A stretch of DNA of 64,000 bases from Chromohalobacter israelensis (GTDB lineage Bacteria; Pseudomonadota; Gammaproteobacteria; Pseudomonadales; Halomonadaceae). Under the pieces are notes generated by a model, which saw only the letters and a list, made by a program, of their open reading frames with translations, was not told the origin of the DNA and made no database searches. Location: contig JQNW01000001.1 in assembly GCA_000761475.1 (NCBI GenBank), forward strand, positions 558,001 through 622,000. Reading direction: 5' to 3'. The translations under genes and the position numbers were made by a program. This document shows positions 9,376 to 20,536 of this stretch, piece by piece (the first letter of the stretch is position 1; every line of letters starts with the position of its first letter).

Positions 9376-10005
9376 ATGAAAACGCTCGTCATCGGCGCCA
9401 ACGGTCAGATCGGCCGCCAGTTCTGCGAACTCGCCCACCAGGCCGGTGTGCCGATTCGCGCCATGATCCGCGACACGGCCCAGCAGGCATGGTTTCAAGC
9501 GCGTGGCATCGAAACGGTGCTCGCCGATCTGGAAGGCAACTTTCGAAAGGCGTTCTACGGCTGCGATCAGGTGGTGTTCGCGGCGGGCTCCGGCCCGCAT
9601 ACCGGCCCCGACAAGACACTCATGATCGATCTGCATGGCGCGCTGAGCGCGATCGACCTGGCCGCGACGCTGGGCATCGGACGTTTCATCATGGTCAGCG
9701 CCATGCGGGCCGACCGGGTCCTCGAGGCCCCGGCCAAGCTGCGTCCTTACATGGCCGCCAAGCATGCCGCCGATGCGCACCTGCGCGCGTCACGTGTGCC
9801 CCATGTGATTCTCAAGCCCGGCCGGCTCACCGACGAGGCCGCGACACGGCGGGTCACGACCGACGTGGCCGGCGCCGACGACAACCGTATCTCGCGCGCC
9901 AATGTCGCCCACGTGCTGCTCGAAGTGGTGCGCCGCCACGACCTGCGCCAACGCGAGTTCTCGCTACTCGACGGTGATACCGACATCGCCGAGGCACTGC
10001 GCTGA
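9376..10005 (+). CDS. NAD(P)-binding atypical SDR protein (YwnB/YhfK-like)
   Basis: The 209-residue protein starts with the Rossmann glycine motif LVIGANGQIGRQF and has VVFAAGSGPHTGPDKT and FIMVSAMRAD in the order seen in NmrA-like/atypical SDRs. AGGAGA lies 9 bases before the ATG. Such proteins bind NAD(P) and often act as redox sensors or epimerase-like enzymes; the reaction is unknown. It is followed by a hairpin that overlaps the rnb promoter. Confidence 0.88.
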   Translation: MKTLVIGANGQIGRQFCELAHQAGVPIRAMIRDTAQQAWFQARGIETVLADLEGNFRKAFYGCDQVVFAAGSGPHTGPDKTLMIDLHGALSAIDLAATLGIGRFIMVSAMRADRVLEAPAKLRPYMAAKHAADAHLRASRVPHVILKPGRLTDEAATRRVTTDVAGADDNRISRANVAHVLLEVVRRHDLRQREFSLLDGDTDIAEALR

Positions 10006-10033
10006 TCCAACGCTCGATCCCCCCGGTCGAGCT

Positions 10034-10058
10034 CCCCGCCAAGCGCCGGTTGGCGGGG
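10034..10058 (+). terminator. Hairpin after the SDR gene, overlapping the rnb -35
   Basis: CCCCGCCAA and TTGGCGGGG form a perfect 9-bp stem around a 7-nt loop. There is no U-run, so termination would be weak. The right arm contains the -35 element of the rnb promoter. Confidence 0.55.
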
Positions 10059-10078
10059 AATACGCGAACCCGTATAGT
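10050..10078 (+). promoter_or_regulatory. Sigma70 promoter of rnb
   Basis: TTGGCG (10050-10055), a 17-bp spacer and TATAGT (10073-10078) form a near-consensus promoter about 34 bp before the rnb start codon. Confidence 0.7.
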
Positions 10079-10111
10079 GTCGATCTACTCCCCCCAACCG
10101 AACGTGTCTCG

Positions 10112-12052
10112 ATGCTGCAGAACAACTCCGCGCTTGCCCAGCTCAAGCAACAGATTCGTGAAACGACGCCCCGCGTGCAGGGCGTCATCAAGGCAACCGA
10201 CCGGGGCTTTGGCTTTCTCGAAGCCGACGACGGCAGTTCCTACTTCGTTCCGCCCCCCGCCATGAAGCAGGTCTTGCATGGCGATCGCGTCGATGCCCTG
10301 CTCAAGCAGGAGGGGGACAAGACCTCCGTCGAGCCCGACACGCTCATCGAAGCGGGGCTCGACCGGTTCGTGGCGCGCCTGGTCAAGCGCGACGGGCGTC
10401 TCAGCGTGGTGCCGGACCATCCGTCCATCAACAACCAGCTGCGCGCACGCCTCAAGAACTCGCTCGATGAAAGCACCCTGGGCGACGGCGACTGGGTGGT
10501 GGCTCGTCTGGTGCGCCACCCTCTCAAGCCCGACGATCGCGGGTTCTTCGCGCAAGTCGACGAGCTGGTGGTCAAGGCCGACAACCCCGCGGTCCCCTGG
10601 CGCGTGACCCTGGCACGTCATGCGCTGGAGCAAGCCTCACCGCAATTCGGCGAACAATGGCCGCTGCACGATGAAGGGCTGGAACGCGAAGACCTCACCG
10701 CGACGCCCTTTTTCACCATCGATGGTGAAAAGACGCGCGACATGGACGACGCCCTGTACATCGAGACACTCGAGGACGGCTGGCGTCTCAGCGTGGCGAT
10801 CGCCGACCCCACGGCTTACGTGCGCGAAGGCGACGCGGTCGATCGCGAGGCGCAGACCCGTGCCTTCACGGTGTATCTGCCCGGGCAGAACGTCACCATG
10901 TTGCCGGAGCTGCTCGCCGATGACCTCTGCTCCCTGAAGGAAGGTGAAGAGCGGCCGACCCTCGTCTGCACGCTGGACGTCCATCGCGATGGCAGCCTCG
11001 GCGAATACCGCTTTTTCGCCGCGCAGGTTCGCTCGCAGGCACGCCTGGTGTACGACCAGGTCTCCGATTGGCTGGAAGGCCAAGGCGACTGGGCGCCCGC
11101 CGACGATACCATCGCCACCCAGCTCCAGGCGCTGGCCGAGATGACCAAGGCCCGCAACGCTTGGCGTGAACAGCACACGCTGGTCTTCAAGGATCGCCCC
11201 GACTACGTCTTCGATGTCGACGATGCCGGCAACGTGCTGGCGGTTCGCATCGAGGAGCGGCGCGTCGCGCAGCGCATGATCGAGGAATCGATGATTGCCG
11301 CCAATGCGTGCTGCGCCGACTTGCTCGCGGCTCACGTGGGACACGGCATTTTCAATGTGCACCAGGCCTTCGAGCCCGAGAAAGCCGATCAGGCCATCGA
11401 GTTCCTGGCCAATCAGGACATTAGCGTGGAGCGCGAGCAACTGCTGGAGCTCTCGCGGTATCGCGAACTGCGTCGCGCGCTCGAGGCCCGCGAGGACGCC
11501 TGGCTCGACGCGCGCCTGCGCCGTTTCCAGGGGTATACCAACATGTCCGCGCAGCCGGGTCCGCATTTCGGCCTGGGACTGTCGGCGTACGCCACCTGGA
11601 CCTCACCGATCCGCAAGTACGGCGACATGGTCAACCATCGCTTGATCAAGCGTGTACTCAAGGGGGAAGCGGCCCCCGCCGAGGCGAGCCAGGCACTGAC
11701 CGAGCAGCTCACCGAGCGGCGGCGGCTCAACCGCATGGCGGAGCGCGACGTCAAGGATTGGCTCTACGTGCGTTACCTCGGCCCTGCCGCCGAAGCCGGC
11801 GAGGTCTTCGAGGCGGATATCATCGCCATCAACCGCGGCGGCATGCGAGTGCGCCTGACGGCCAACGGTGCCACGGCCTTCGTGCCGGCGCCGTTCATGC
11901 ACAGCGATCGCGACAAGGTTGCCATCGACGACAAGGAAGGTCGCATCCAGATCGAGGGCGAGCCACGCTACAAGCTCGGCGACACCATCAAGGTGGCCCT
12001 GGCCGAAGCGGTCGAGTCGACACGCTCGCTGGTGGCACGCCCCGCCGCCTGA
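10112..12052 (+). CDS. rnb: Exoribonuclease II
   Basis: The 646 residues closely match the length of E. coli RNase II (644). Domain order is N-terminal cold-shock domains, the RNB catalytic domain with FFTIDGEKTRDMDDALYIE (D204, D210, D212, D213 correspond to the E. coli metal ligands), and a C-terminal S1 domain. It degrades single-stranded RNA 3' to 5'. The ATG at 10112 follows a near-consensus promoter; an upstream frame extension overlaps the previous gene and is not used. Confidence 0.95.
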   Translation: MLQNNSALAQLKQQIRETTPRVQGVIKATDRGFGFLEADDGSSYFVPPPAMKQVLHGDRVDALLKQEGDKTSVEPDTLIEAGLDRFVARLVKRDGRLSVVPDHPSINNQLRARLKNSLDESTLGDGDWVVARLVRHPLKPDDRGFFAQVDELVVKADNPAVPWRVTLARHALEQASPQFGEQWPLHDEGLEREDLTATPFFTIDGEKTRDMDDALYIETLEDGWRLSVAIADPTAYVREGDAVDREAQTRAFTVYLPGQNVTMLPELLADDLCSLKEGEERPTLVCTLDVHRDGSLGEYRFFAAQVRSQARLVYDQVSDWLEGQGDWAPADDTIATQLQALAEMTKARNAWREQHTLVFKDRPDYVFDVDDAGNVLAVRIEERRVAQRMIEESMIAANACCADLLAAHVGHGIFNVHQAFEPEKADQAIEFLANQDISVEREQLLELSRYRELRRALEAREDAWLDARLRRFQGYTNMSAQPGPHFGLGLSAYATWTSPIRKYGDMVNHRLIKRVLKGEAAPAEASQALTEQLTERRRLNRMAERDVKDWLYVRYLGPAAEAGEVFEADIIAINRGGMRVRLTANGATAFVPAPFMHSDRDKVAIDDKEGRIQIEGEPRYKLGDTIKVALAEAVESTRSLVARPAA

Positions 12053-12057
12053 CGCTT

Positions 12058-12099
12058 CGCCATGCCCTGCGTCACGAGTAGTGGACGCGGGGCATGGCG
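12058..12099 (+). terminator. Strong hairpin downstream of rnb
   Basis: CGCCATGCCCTGCGTC pairs with GACGCGGGGCATGGCG (one mismatch region) around a 10-nt loop, 5 bases after the rnb stop. No clear U-run follows. Confidence 0.6.
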
Positions 12100-12205
12100 T
12101 GTGCCAGCGTAAGCTCATGACAACGCGGTGACATTCATACGACAGGCCTCCGGGCCCCAGCGGTCACTCCGTAAACCAACCGGGAAGGTTTCAGGGAGTT
12201 GCACC

Positions 12206-13324
12206 TTGCACATCGCCGATATCACGATGTTCTATGCCCCTGCCAGCGGCGGGGTACGCACCTATCTGGAAGCCAAGCGCAATCGCCTGGCGAAGCTGCC
12301 GGGGGTCACGAGCAGTCTGCTCGTCCCTGGGGCCTACTATCGCAGCCACGGTTCCATCCACGAAGTCCCCGCGCCTCCCCTGCCGTTCAGTCAGGGCTAT
12401 CGCTTTCCCTTGAAGCGTCGCGGCTGGCAACGCGAGCTCACCCGGCTGGCGCCGGATCTCATCGAAGCCGGCGACCCTTATGTCACCGCCTGGGCGGCGC
12501 TCGACGCAGGCCGTGCCCTGGACGTCCCGGTGGTCGGTTTCTACCACTCCGATCTCCCGCGCCTCATCGGCAATCGTCTCGGTCGCTGGACGCGCGTGGC
12601 ACTCGAACGCTACGTGCGGAACCTGTACGGCCATTGCGATCGCGTGCTCGCGCCGAGCCGGGTCATCGCTGACCGACTCCAGACGCTCGGCCTCGACAAT
12701 GTCGCCGTACAACCGCTCGGCGTCGACCTGACGACGTTTTCGCCACAGCGCCGGCAATTCGCCTTTCGCCAGCGTCTCGGCCTCGATGACGACACGCGTC
12801 TATTGATCTTCGTGGGGCGCGGTTCGCGGGAGAAAAACCTGTCGGTGCTGCTGGACACCGCACGACACCTGGGCAAGGGATATCATCTGGTGTTGATCGG
12901 CCCGCAAATGCCGCAGCGCGTCCCCGACAATGTCAGCGTCATCGGCCGTTACACGGCCACCGCCGATGTCGCCGACTGGCTGGCCAGCAGCGACATTCTT
13001 CTGCATGCCGGCACTCAGGAGACCTTCGGCCTGGTCGCCCTGGAGGCCATGGCGAGCGGCATTCCGGTCGTCGCGGCACGCGCCGGTGCCTTGGCCGAGA
13101 ATGTCCCCCTCGGCTGCGGGCGACTCTGCGAGCCCCACTCGGCACAGGACATGGCGCGCGCGGTGCGCGAACTCTGCGCCGACGCTCCCGAGGAACAGGG
13201 ACGCCGGGCCCGCCAGCACGTCGAGCGACACCATGACTGGGATATCGTGGTGTCCAGCTTGATGCATCATTATCGTGAATTGACCGGGCAGCGCGTCAAC
13301 ACGGAGAGCCTACAGCATGGCTGA
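12206..13324 (+). CDS. GT4-type glycosyltransferase
   Basis: The protein is about 372 residues from a TTG start at 12206, preceded by AGGGAG at good spacing; an upstream in-frame start at 12128 lacks a ribosome site. The N-terminal GT-B motif is FYAPASGGVRTYLEAK. The C-terminal nucleotide-sugar domain has IFVGRGSREKNL and the E-x7-E signature in HAGTQETFGLVALEAMASG. It resembles bacterial alpha-mannosyltransferases (MgtA-like). It overlaps the next gene by 8 nt in a three-gene operon. Donor and acceptor are unknown; a glycolipid or capsule role is inference. Confidence 0.82.
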   Translation: MHIADITMFYAPASGGVRTYLEAKRNRLAKLPGVTSSLLVPGAYYRSHGSIHEVPAPPLPFSQGYRFPLKRRGWQRELTRLAPDLIEAGDPYVTAWAALDAGRALDVPVVGFYHSDLPRLIGNRLGRWTRVALERYVRNLYGHCDRVLAPSRVIADRLQTLGLDNVAVQPLGVDLTTFSPQRRQFAFRQRLGLDDDTRLLIFVGRGSREKNLSVLLDTARHLGKGYHLVLIGPQMPQRVPDNVSVIGRYTATADVADWLASSDILLHAGTQETFGLVALEAMASGIPVVAARAGALAENVPLGCGRLCEPHSAQDMARAVRELCADAPEEQGRRARQHVERHHDWDIVVSSLMHHYRELTGQRVNTESLQHG

Positions 13325-14093
13325 TCGACATCTCGCCCTCGTTCTGCACGATGTCGCGCCGGAAACCTGGCCCGACTACGCCGAGTTCGTCGCGCGTGTC
13401 GATGACCTGGCACGCACGCACGGACCGATCCCGATCACCTGGCTGGTGGTCCCGGATTTTCACCACCGCAGCGATTGCCGGCTCGACGAAACCTTCCTCG
13501 CCCGCATGCACGGCCGTCTTGCCGCAGGCGATGAGCTGGCCCTGCATGGCTGCTACCACAGCGATGACGCGCCCCCGCCGCGTACACCACGCGACTGGTT
13601 CATGCGCCGCTTCTACACCTGGGAAGGCGAATTCTACGCGCTGGACGAGCATCAGGCCGCCGACCGCCTGGACAAGGGCATCGCGCTGTTTCGCTCCCAG
13701 GCGTGGCCACTCACCGGGTTCGTGGCACCGGCATGGCTGATGAGCGAAGGGACTCGGCACGCCCTGGCCAAGCGCGACTTTGTCTACACCAGCGATCCTC
13801 AGCATCTCTACACCTTGCCGGACTTCACGCCTCTCGAGGCACCGGGGCTGGTGTGGAGCGCCCGCAGCGCATGGCGGCGCGGCATGTCACGCCTGGTCAA
13901 TGAAACCCAACGCTGGCGTAGCCGCCAGGCGCCACTGCTGCGTCTGGGTCTGCACCCCGTGGACATGCGCCATGCCAGCGTGCGGGAATACTGGCTCACC
14001 ACGCTGGAGCGCCTGCTGGTGGCGGGACGTCGTCCCATCACCAAAAACGACTGGATCGCCCGACAACATCGCCGAGAGTCGCAGGCGGCATGA
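13317..14093 (+). CDS. Polysaccharide deacetylase-like protein (DUF2334)
   Basis: The 258-residue protein starts LALVLHDVAPETWPDY and has LALHGCYHSD. H11/D12 and H77/H81 sit where NodB-type deacetylases bind metal. It belongs to the DUF2334 clade rather than classical NodB. It is translationally coupled to the glycosyltransferase upstream and to the membrane protein downstream (4-nt overlap), suggesting that the three modify one glycoconjugate. Enzymatic activity is unproven. Confidence 0.8.
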   Translation: MADRHLALVLHDVAPETWPDYAEFVARVDDLARTHGPIPITWLVVPDFHHRSDCRLDETFLARMHGRLAAGDELALHGCYHSDDAPPPRTPRDWFMRRFYTWEGEFYALDEHQAADRLDKGIALFRSQAWPLTGFVAPAWLMSEGTRHALAKRDFVYTSDPQHLYTLPDFTPLEAPGLVWSARSAWRRGMSRLVNETQRWRSRQAPLLRLGLHPVDMRHASVREYWLTTLERLLVAGRRPITKNDWIARQHRRESQAA

Positions 14094-15082
14094 AGCGACT
14101 CGTTCTACTCCTGGCGCTCGGTTTACTGGCGGCCATCACCATTCCCGTGCTCTTCGGCGGCCGCGACCTCTTTGCCGAACTGGCAAGTTTTCCGCTGCAG
14201 CAACTGCTCTTGATGCTGGCATTGATCGGTATCTGCTGGAACATCAACGCCCTGCGGCTTCGCCTGCTGCTCGCGGGACGTGCCGGGCGCCTCGGTCAGA
14301 CACGCGCGGTGGGCATCGTGATGTCCACGGAGTTCGCCATCTGCGCCACGCCCGGCGGCACCGGCGGCTTGCTCACACTTCTCGGCTTGCTGGCCCGACG
14401 TGGCATCCGTCCTGCGCAGACCACCGCCATCTTTGCCGTCGACCAGCTCACCGACCTGCTCTTCTTCCTGTCCGCACTCATCGGCGTGGCCCTGTATGTC
14501 GTGATAGAGGCCATCGACCTCGATCTCGGCTGGCTGGTGGGGCTGCCATCGCTGTTGCTGGTGTGCGGCTTCGTGCTGCTGTGGCTCGTCATGCGCCATT
14601 ACACGCGTCTGTTGCAGGTTACCGGCGGCTGGCTGGAACGGCTCAAGGTCCGTCGCAAGGCCCGCTTCGGTTTCGCCCGGCGGCTACTGCATTTCCGCAA
14701 TGCATTGATCGAGACGCTGCGTCTCCCCCGCCTGACCCTGCTGTCGGTCTTTGCCTTGTGCTGCATGCATTGGATGCTCCGCTACAGCGTGCTTTACCTC
14801 GCCGTGAAGGGACTCGGCGCGCATATAGACTGGGCCTGGACCTTCCTGGTGCAGATGCTGTCCATGGCAGCGGGACAATTGAGTTTCCTCCCCGGTGGCG
14901 CTGGCGGCGCGGAACTGACGTCGACCGCCTTGCTGGCACCGCTGATCGGCAAGCAGAGCGCCGCCGCCGCGGTGCTCATCTGGCGTTTCGTCACCTACTA
15001 CTTCTACCTCATTGCCGGGTTCCCGGTCTTTTTGGCGCTGGCCGGCCGCACCTTCGTCAAGCTGCTGTACCGGCAGCGTTAG
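14090..15082 (+). CDS. LPG synthase/UPF0104-type integral membrane protein
   Basis: The 330-residue very hydrophobic protein has about eight predicted membrane segments. It carries family hallmarks TEFAICATPGGTGGLLTLLGLLARRG and QLSFLPGGAGGAELTSTALLAPLIG. This superfamily covers the flippase domain of lysyl-PG synthases and AglD-like proteins. Third gene of the operon; it may translocate the glycolipid made by the first two (inference). Confidence 0.82.
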   Translation: MKRLVLLLALGLLAAITIPVLFGGRDLFAELASFPLQQLLLMLALIGICWNINALRLRLLLAGRAGRLGQTRAVGIVMSTEFAICATPGGTGGLLTLLGLLARRGIRPAQTTAIFAVDQLTDLLFFLSALIGVALYVVIEAIDLDLGWLVGLPSLLLVCGFVLLWLVMRHYTRLLQVTGGWLERLKVRRKARFGFARRLLHFRNALIETLRLPRLTLLSVFALCCMHWMLRYSVLYLAVKGLGAHIDWAWTFLVQMLSMAAGQLSFLPGGAGGAELTSTALLAPLIGKQSAAAAVLIWRFVTYYFYLIAGFPVFLALAGRTFVKLLYRQR

Positions 15083-15172
15083 TCGATCGCCGTTTCTGCC
15101 CCGAAGACGCCCTTTCGGTCGACCGCTTGCCACGTCTTGTCAGCCTCCCAAATTGTCAGTCCCCAAACGCAA

Positions 15173-15198
15173 GAAGGCATCCCCGGAGGGATGCCTTC
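15173..15198 (-). terminator. Terminator of the sdh-suc gene block
   Basis: A perfect 11-bp stem (GAAGGCATCCC / GGGATGCCTTC) with a 4-nt loop lies about 50 bp past the sucD stop. On the minus strand it is followed by TTGCGTTTG. It also separates the convergent membrane-protein gene and may work in both directions. Confidence 0.75.
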
Positions 15199-15249
15199 AA
15201 CGTGCGGGTGATTCGGCGGCATGTCACCGCCGACGATCACACCTGCGAC

Positions 15250-16122
15250 TTACCAGCCCGTGGCTGCCTTCAGCGCATCGCCGATCTCGGCGAGCGAACG
15301 CACGGTCTTGACACCTGCAGACTCGAGCGCGGCGAACTTCTCGTCGGCCGTGCCCTTGCCCCCGGCGATGATGGCGCCCGCATGGCCCATGCGCTTGCCC
15401 GGAGGCGCCGTCACACCGGCGATATAGGATACCACCGGCTTGGAGACGTGCTCCTTGATGTATGCCGCGGCTTCTTCTTCCGCCGTGCCGCCGATCTCGC
15501 CGATCATCACGATGGCTTCGGTCTGCGGGTCCTTCTCGAACATCTCGAGCATGTCGATGAAGGTGGAGCCCGGGATCGGGTCGCCGCCGATGCCCACGCA
15601 GGTGGACTGGCCGAAGCCGTGATCGGTGGTCTGCTTGACCGCTTCATAGGTCAAGGTGCCCGAACGCGAGACGATACCGACTTTGCCCGGCTTGTGAATG
15701 TGACCCGGCATGATGCCGATCTTGGTCTCGCCCGGCGTGATCACGCCCGGGCAGTTCGGCCCGATCAGGCGCACACCCAGCTCGTCGCACTTGACCTTGA
15801 CGTCGAGCATGTCGAGGGTGGGAATCCCCTCGGTGATGCACACGATCAGCTTGATGCCGGCATTGGCCGCTTCCAGGATGGAATCCTTGCAGAACGGCGC
15901 GGGCACGTAGATCACGGACGCTTCGGCACCCGTCGTTTCGACGGCTTCCTTGACGGTGTTGAACACCGGCAGGCCGAGGTGCGTCTGGCCGCCCTTGCCC
16001 GGCGTCACGCCACCGACCATCTGGGTACCGTAGGCGATCGCCTGCTCGGAGTGGAAAGTCCCCTGGCCACCCGTGAAACCTTGGCAGATGACCTTGGTGC
16101 TCTTGTCGATCAGGATACTCAT
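15250..16122 (-). CDS. sucD: Succinyl-CoA synthetase alpha subunit
   Basis: The 290 residues (E. coli 289) start [28 protein letters not shown], the CoA-binding Rossmann domain. The phosphohistidine loop is in [21 protein letters not shown]. It converts succinyl-CoA to succinate with nucleotide triphosphate synthesis, together with SucC. The ATG overlaps the sucC stop (TAATG), which fixes the start. Confidence 0.97.
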   Translation of the reverse strand: MSILIDKSTKVICQGFTGGQGTFHSEQAIAYGTQMVGGVTPGKGGQTHLGLPVFNTVKEAVETTGAEASVIYVPAPFCKDSILEAANAGIKLIVCITEGIPTLDMLDVKVKCDELGVRLIGPNCPGVITPGETKIGIMPGHIHKPGKVGIVSRSGTLTYEAVKQTTDHGFGQSTCVGIGGDPIPGSTFIDMLEMFEKDPQTEAIVMIGEIGGTAEEEAAAYIKEHVSKPVVSYIAGVTAPPGKRMGHAGAIIAGGKGTADEKFAALESAGVKTVRSLAEIGDALKAATGW

Positions 16123-17288
16123 TACTTGCCCTCCGCTGCTTTGACGACCTGCTGGGCCGCGTCGGTCAAGCTGGTAGCAGCGATGATGTTCAGTCCACTG
16201 GATGCCAGTTTCTCGGCGCCCAGCTCGGCGTTGTTGCCCTCGAGACGCACCACGACCGGCACGTTGACACCGACCTGCTCGACGGCACCGATGATGCCTT
16301 CGGCGATCATGTCGCAACGCACGATGCCGCCGAAGATGTTGACCAGGACGGCCTTCACGGAATCGTCGGACAGGATGATCTTGAACGCCTCGCCGACGCG
16401 CTCTTCCGTCGCACCGCCGCCAACGTCAAGGAAGTTGGCCGGCTGGCCGCCGTTGAGCTTGATGATGTCCATGGTGCCCATGGCCAGGCCGGCACCGTTG
16501 ACCATGCAGCCGATGTTGCCTTCCAGGGCGACGTAGTTGAGTTCCCACTCCTGAGCATGCGCTTCGCGCTCGTCTTCCTGAGACGGGTCACGCATCGCCT
16601 GCAGATCGGGGTGGCGATACAGGGCATTGCCGTCCAGACCGATCTTGGCGTCGAGGCAATGCAGATTGCCTTCGTCGGTGATCACCAGCGGATTGATCTC
16701 GAGCAGCGCCAGATCCTTTTCCTGGAACAGCTTGGCCAGCCCCAGGAAGATCTTGGTGAACTGCTTGATCTGCGCGCCTTCGAGACCCAGCGCGAAGGCC
16801 AGCTCACGCGCCTGATACGGCTGAGCGCCGACCAGGGGATCGATCTCGGCCTTGAGAATCTTCTCGGGAGTTTCCTCGGCAACCTTCTCGATTTCCACGC
16901 CACCTTCGGTGGAAGCCATGAAAACGATGCGGCGGGTGCCACGGTCGACGACGGCGCCCAGGTACAGCTCGTTGGCGATGTCGGTGCAGTTCTCGACCAG
17001 GATCTTGGCGACCGGCTGACCCTTCTCGTCAGTCTGGAAGGTCACCAGGTTCTTGCCCAACCACTGCTCGGCGAAGGCCTTGGCATCGGCGGGGCTTTCG
17101 ACCAGCTTGACGCCGCCGGCCTTGCCGCGGCCGCCCGCGTGAACCTGGGCCTTGACGACCCACTTGTCACCACCGATCTTCTTGCACGCTTCGGCGGCTT
17201 CTTCGGGGGTATCCACGGCGAAACCCTTGGACACCGGTAGACCATAATCGGCAAACAGCTGTTTGCTCTGATACTCGTGAAGGTTCAT
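16122..17288 (-). CDS. sucC: Succinyl-CoA synthetase beta subunit
   Basis: The 388 residues equal the E. coli length. The start is [19 protein letters not shown], with an ATP-grasp fold including [16 protein letters not shown] and the C-terminal [16 protein letters not shown]. It binds nucleotide and succinate and pairs with SucD. In-frame codons upstream of 17288 lie in the intergenic spacer and are not conserved. Confidence 0.97.
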   Translation of the reverse strand: MNLHEYQSKQLFADYGLPVSKGFAVDTPEEAAEACKKIGGDKWVVKAQVHAGGRGKAGGVKLVESPADAKAFAEQWLGKNLVTFQTDEKGQPVAKILVENCTDIANELYLGAVVDRGTRRIVFMASTEGGVEIEKVAEETPEKILKAEIDPLVGAQPYQARELAFALGLEGAQIKQFTKIFLGLAKLFQEKDLALLEINPLVITDEGNLHCLDAKIGLDGNALYRHPDLQAMRDPSQEDEREAHAQEWELNYVALEGNIGCMVNGAGLAMGTMDIIKLNGGQPANFLDVGGGATEERVGEAFKIILSDDSVKAVLVNIFGGIVRCDMIAEGIIGAVEQVGVNVPVVVRLEGNNAELGAEKLASSGLNIIAATSLTDAAQQVVKAAEGK

Positions 17289-17358
17289 CGTGTCATGCCA
17301 TTGGTTGCATGTGACTCGAATGGTGGCGGCCACCCACGAGGTCGCCGTCACCCCTGTT

Positions 17359-17380
17359 CGCTCCCGCCGAGGCGGGAGCG
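17359..17380 (-). repeat. Perfect hairpin between lpd and sucC
   Basis: CGCTCCCGCC and GGCGGGAGCG form a 10-bp inverted repeat with a 2-nt centre. No U-run follows on either strand, so an mRNA-processing or stability element is more likely than a full terminator. Confidence 0.55.
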
Positions 17381-17414
17381 ACGCGTCTCTACACTGAAAC
17401 GCAGGTCGAAACGC

Positions 17415-18878
<1,464 letters not shown>

Positions 18879-18911
18879 TTAAAAGTCGCACGCATCATTC
18901 GGCGACGGCCA

Positions 18912-20495
18912 TCACACGTCGAGCAAGAAGCGCGCGGGATCTTCCAGCAATTCCTTGATCGTGACCAGGAACTGTACCGCATCCTTGCCATCGATCATGC
19001 GGTGGTCGTAGGAGACGGCGAGATACATCATCGGACGGATCTCGACCTTCCCGTTCACGGCCATCGGGCGTTCCTGAATCTTGTGCATCCCCAGGATCGC
19101 GGTCTGCGGCGGGTTCAGGATCGGCGTCGACATCAGCGAGCCGAAGATACCGCCATTGGTGATGGTGAAGGTGCCGCCCTGCATGTCCTCGATGCCGAGC
19201 TTGCCTTCACGGCCACGCTGGCCGAAGTCGCCGATCGTTTTCTCGACATCGGCCAGCTTCATGCTGTCGGTATCGCGAAGCACCGGCACCACCAGACCAC
19301 GCGGCGTGGAAACGGCGACACCGATGTCCTGGTAGCCGTGGTAGACGATGTCGGTGCCATCGATGGAAGCGTTGACGTCCGGGAAGCGCTTGAGCGCCTC
19401 GGTCGCCGCCTTGACGAAGAAGCCCATGAAGCCGAGCTTGACGTCGTGCGCCTTCTGGAAGCTGTCCTTGTACTGACTGCGCAGCGCCATCACCGCGCTC
19501 ATGTCCACCTCGTTGTAGGTGGTGAGCATGGCGGCCGTTTGCTGCGCCTGGACCAGGCGCTTGGCAATGGTCTGGCGCAGGCGGCTCATCGGCACACGCT
19601 TCTCGGGGCGCTCGCCCTCGACGGCCGGCGCCGGCGCAGCAGCGGCCTTGACGTCACCGCCTGACGGCTTGGCGCTCTTCTTGGCGGAGCCGTCCTTGAC
19701 GGCTTTCTGCACGTCCTCTTTCAGGATGCGACCGCCCTTGCCGGTGCCTTCGATCTTGTTGACGTCCAGATCATGCTCGGCCACCAGCTTGCGTGCCGCG
19801 GGCGCCAGGATCTTGTCGCCGACCTTTTCGTCGCTGCCGCCGTCTGACGCGGCGGGTTCACCCGCATCCTTCGAAGCGTCGGCATCGCCGCCGCTCGCCT
19901 CGCCGCCGGCGCCTTCGGCAAAGACCGCGAGTACGGCTTCGGACTCGACCTGCTCGCCTTCCTGCACCTTGATCTCGCTGAGGGCACCATCGGCCGGCGC
20001 CACCACTTCGAGCACGACCTTGTCGGTCTCGATATCCGCGAGGATCTCGTCACGCTTCACCGCTTCGCCGACCTGCTTGTGCCAGGTGGCGACGGTGCCT
20101 TCCTGCACGGACTCAGGGAAGCTCGGTGCCTTGACGTCATGCTGCTTGCCGGAGGCGGCAGGCTTGGCATCGGCCTTGGCCGGTGCGGTGTCCTGGCCGC
20201 TGTCGTCGCTCTTTTCCGCGCTTTCCTGAGAGGCGGCCTTGTCGTTGCCGCCTTCGCTGGCCGCGCCCAGCATCCCCAGAACCTGCTCGGAGTCGCAAGT
20301 GTCGCCTTCCTCGACCTTGATCTCGGTCACGGTACCGGCTTCCGGGGCGACGACCTCGAGGACGACCTTGTCCGTCTCGATCTCGACGATCAGTTCATCA
20401 CGTTCGACGCTGTCACCGACCTTCTTGTGCCAAGTGGCGATGGTGCCCTCGGCGACGGATTCTGGAAAATTTGGCGCTTTGATCTCGGTAGCCAT
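18912..20495 (-). CDS. sucB: Dihydrolipoamide succinyltransferase (E2) with two lipoyl domains
   Basis: The 527 residues are about 120 longer than E. coli SucB (405) because there are two lipoyl domains, at residues 3-77 and 119-193. Each has the lipoylation motif [13 protein letters not shown] (K43 and K159), joined by acidic/Ala-rich linkers. The peripheral subunit-binding domain spans about 229-266, and the catalytic domain ends with DHRMIDG (H498). It transfers succinyl from lipoamide to CoA. It lies between sucA and lpd. The second lipoyl domain is the notable feature. Confidence 0.96.
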   Translation of the reverse strand: MATEIKAPNFPESVAEGTIATWHKKVGDSVERDELIVEIETDKVVLEVVAPEAGTVTEIKVEEGDTCDSEQVLGMLGAASEGGNDKAASQESAEKSDDSGQDTAPAKADAKPAASGKQHDVKAPSFPESVQEGTVATWHKQVGEAVKRDEILADIETDKVVLEVVAPADGALSEIKVQEGEQVESEAVLAVFAEGAGGEASGGDADASKDAGEPAASDGGSDEKVGDKILAPAARKLVAEHDLDVNKIEGTGKGGRILKEDVQKAVKDGSAKKSAKPSGGDVKAAAAPAPAVEGERPEKRVPMSRLRQTIAKRLVQAQQTAAMLTTYNEVDMSAVMALRSQYKDSFQKAHDVKLGFMGFFVKAATEALKRFPDVNASIDGTDIVYHGYQDIGVAVSTPRGLVVPVLRDTDSMKLADVEKTIGDFGQRGREGKLGIEDMQGGTFTITNGGIFGSLMSTPILNPPQTAILGMHKIQERPMAVNGKVEIRPMMYLAVSYDHRMIDGKDAVQFLVTIKELLEDPARFLLDV

Positions 20496-20536
20496 GTCGT
20501 TTCCTTAGTGTTTTCTCTCGATCCCGATGAAACGCC

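Noticed and set aside
13780-16536. 918-codon plus-strand open frame
   Set aside because: Crosses three real genes and the antisense of sucD/sucC; composition is that of shadow frames.
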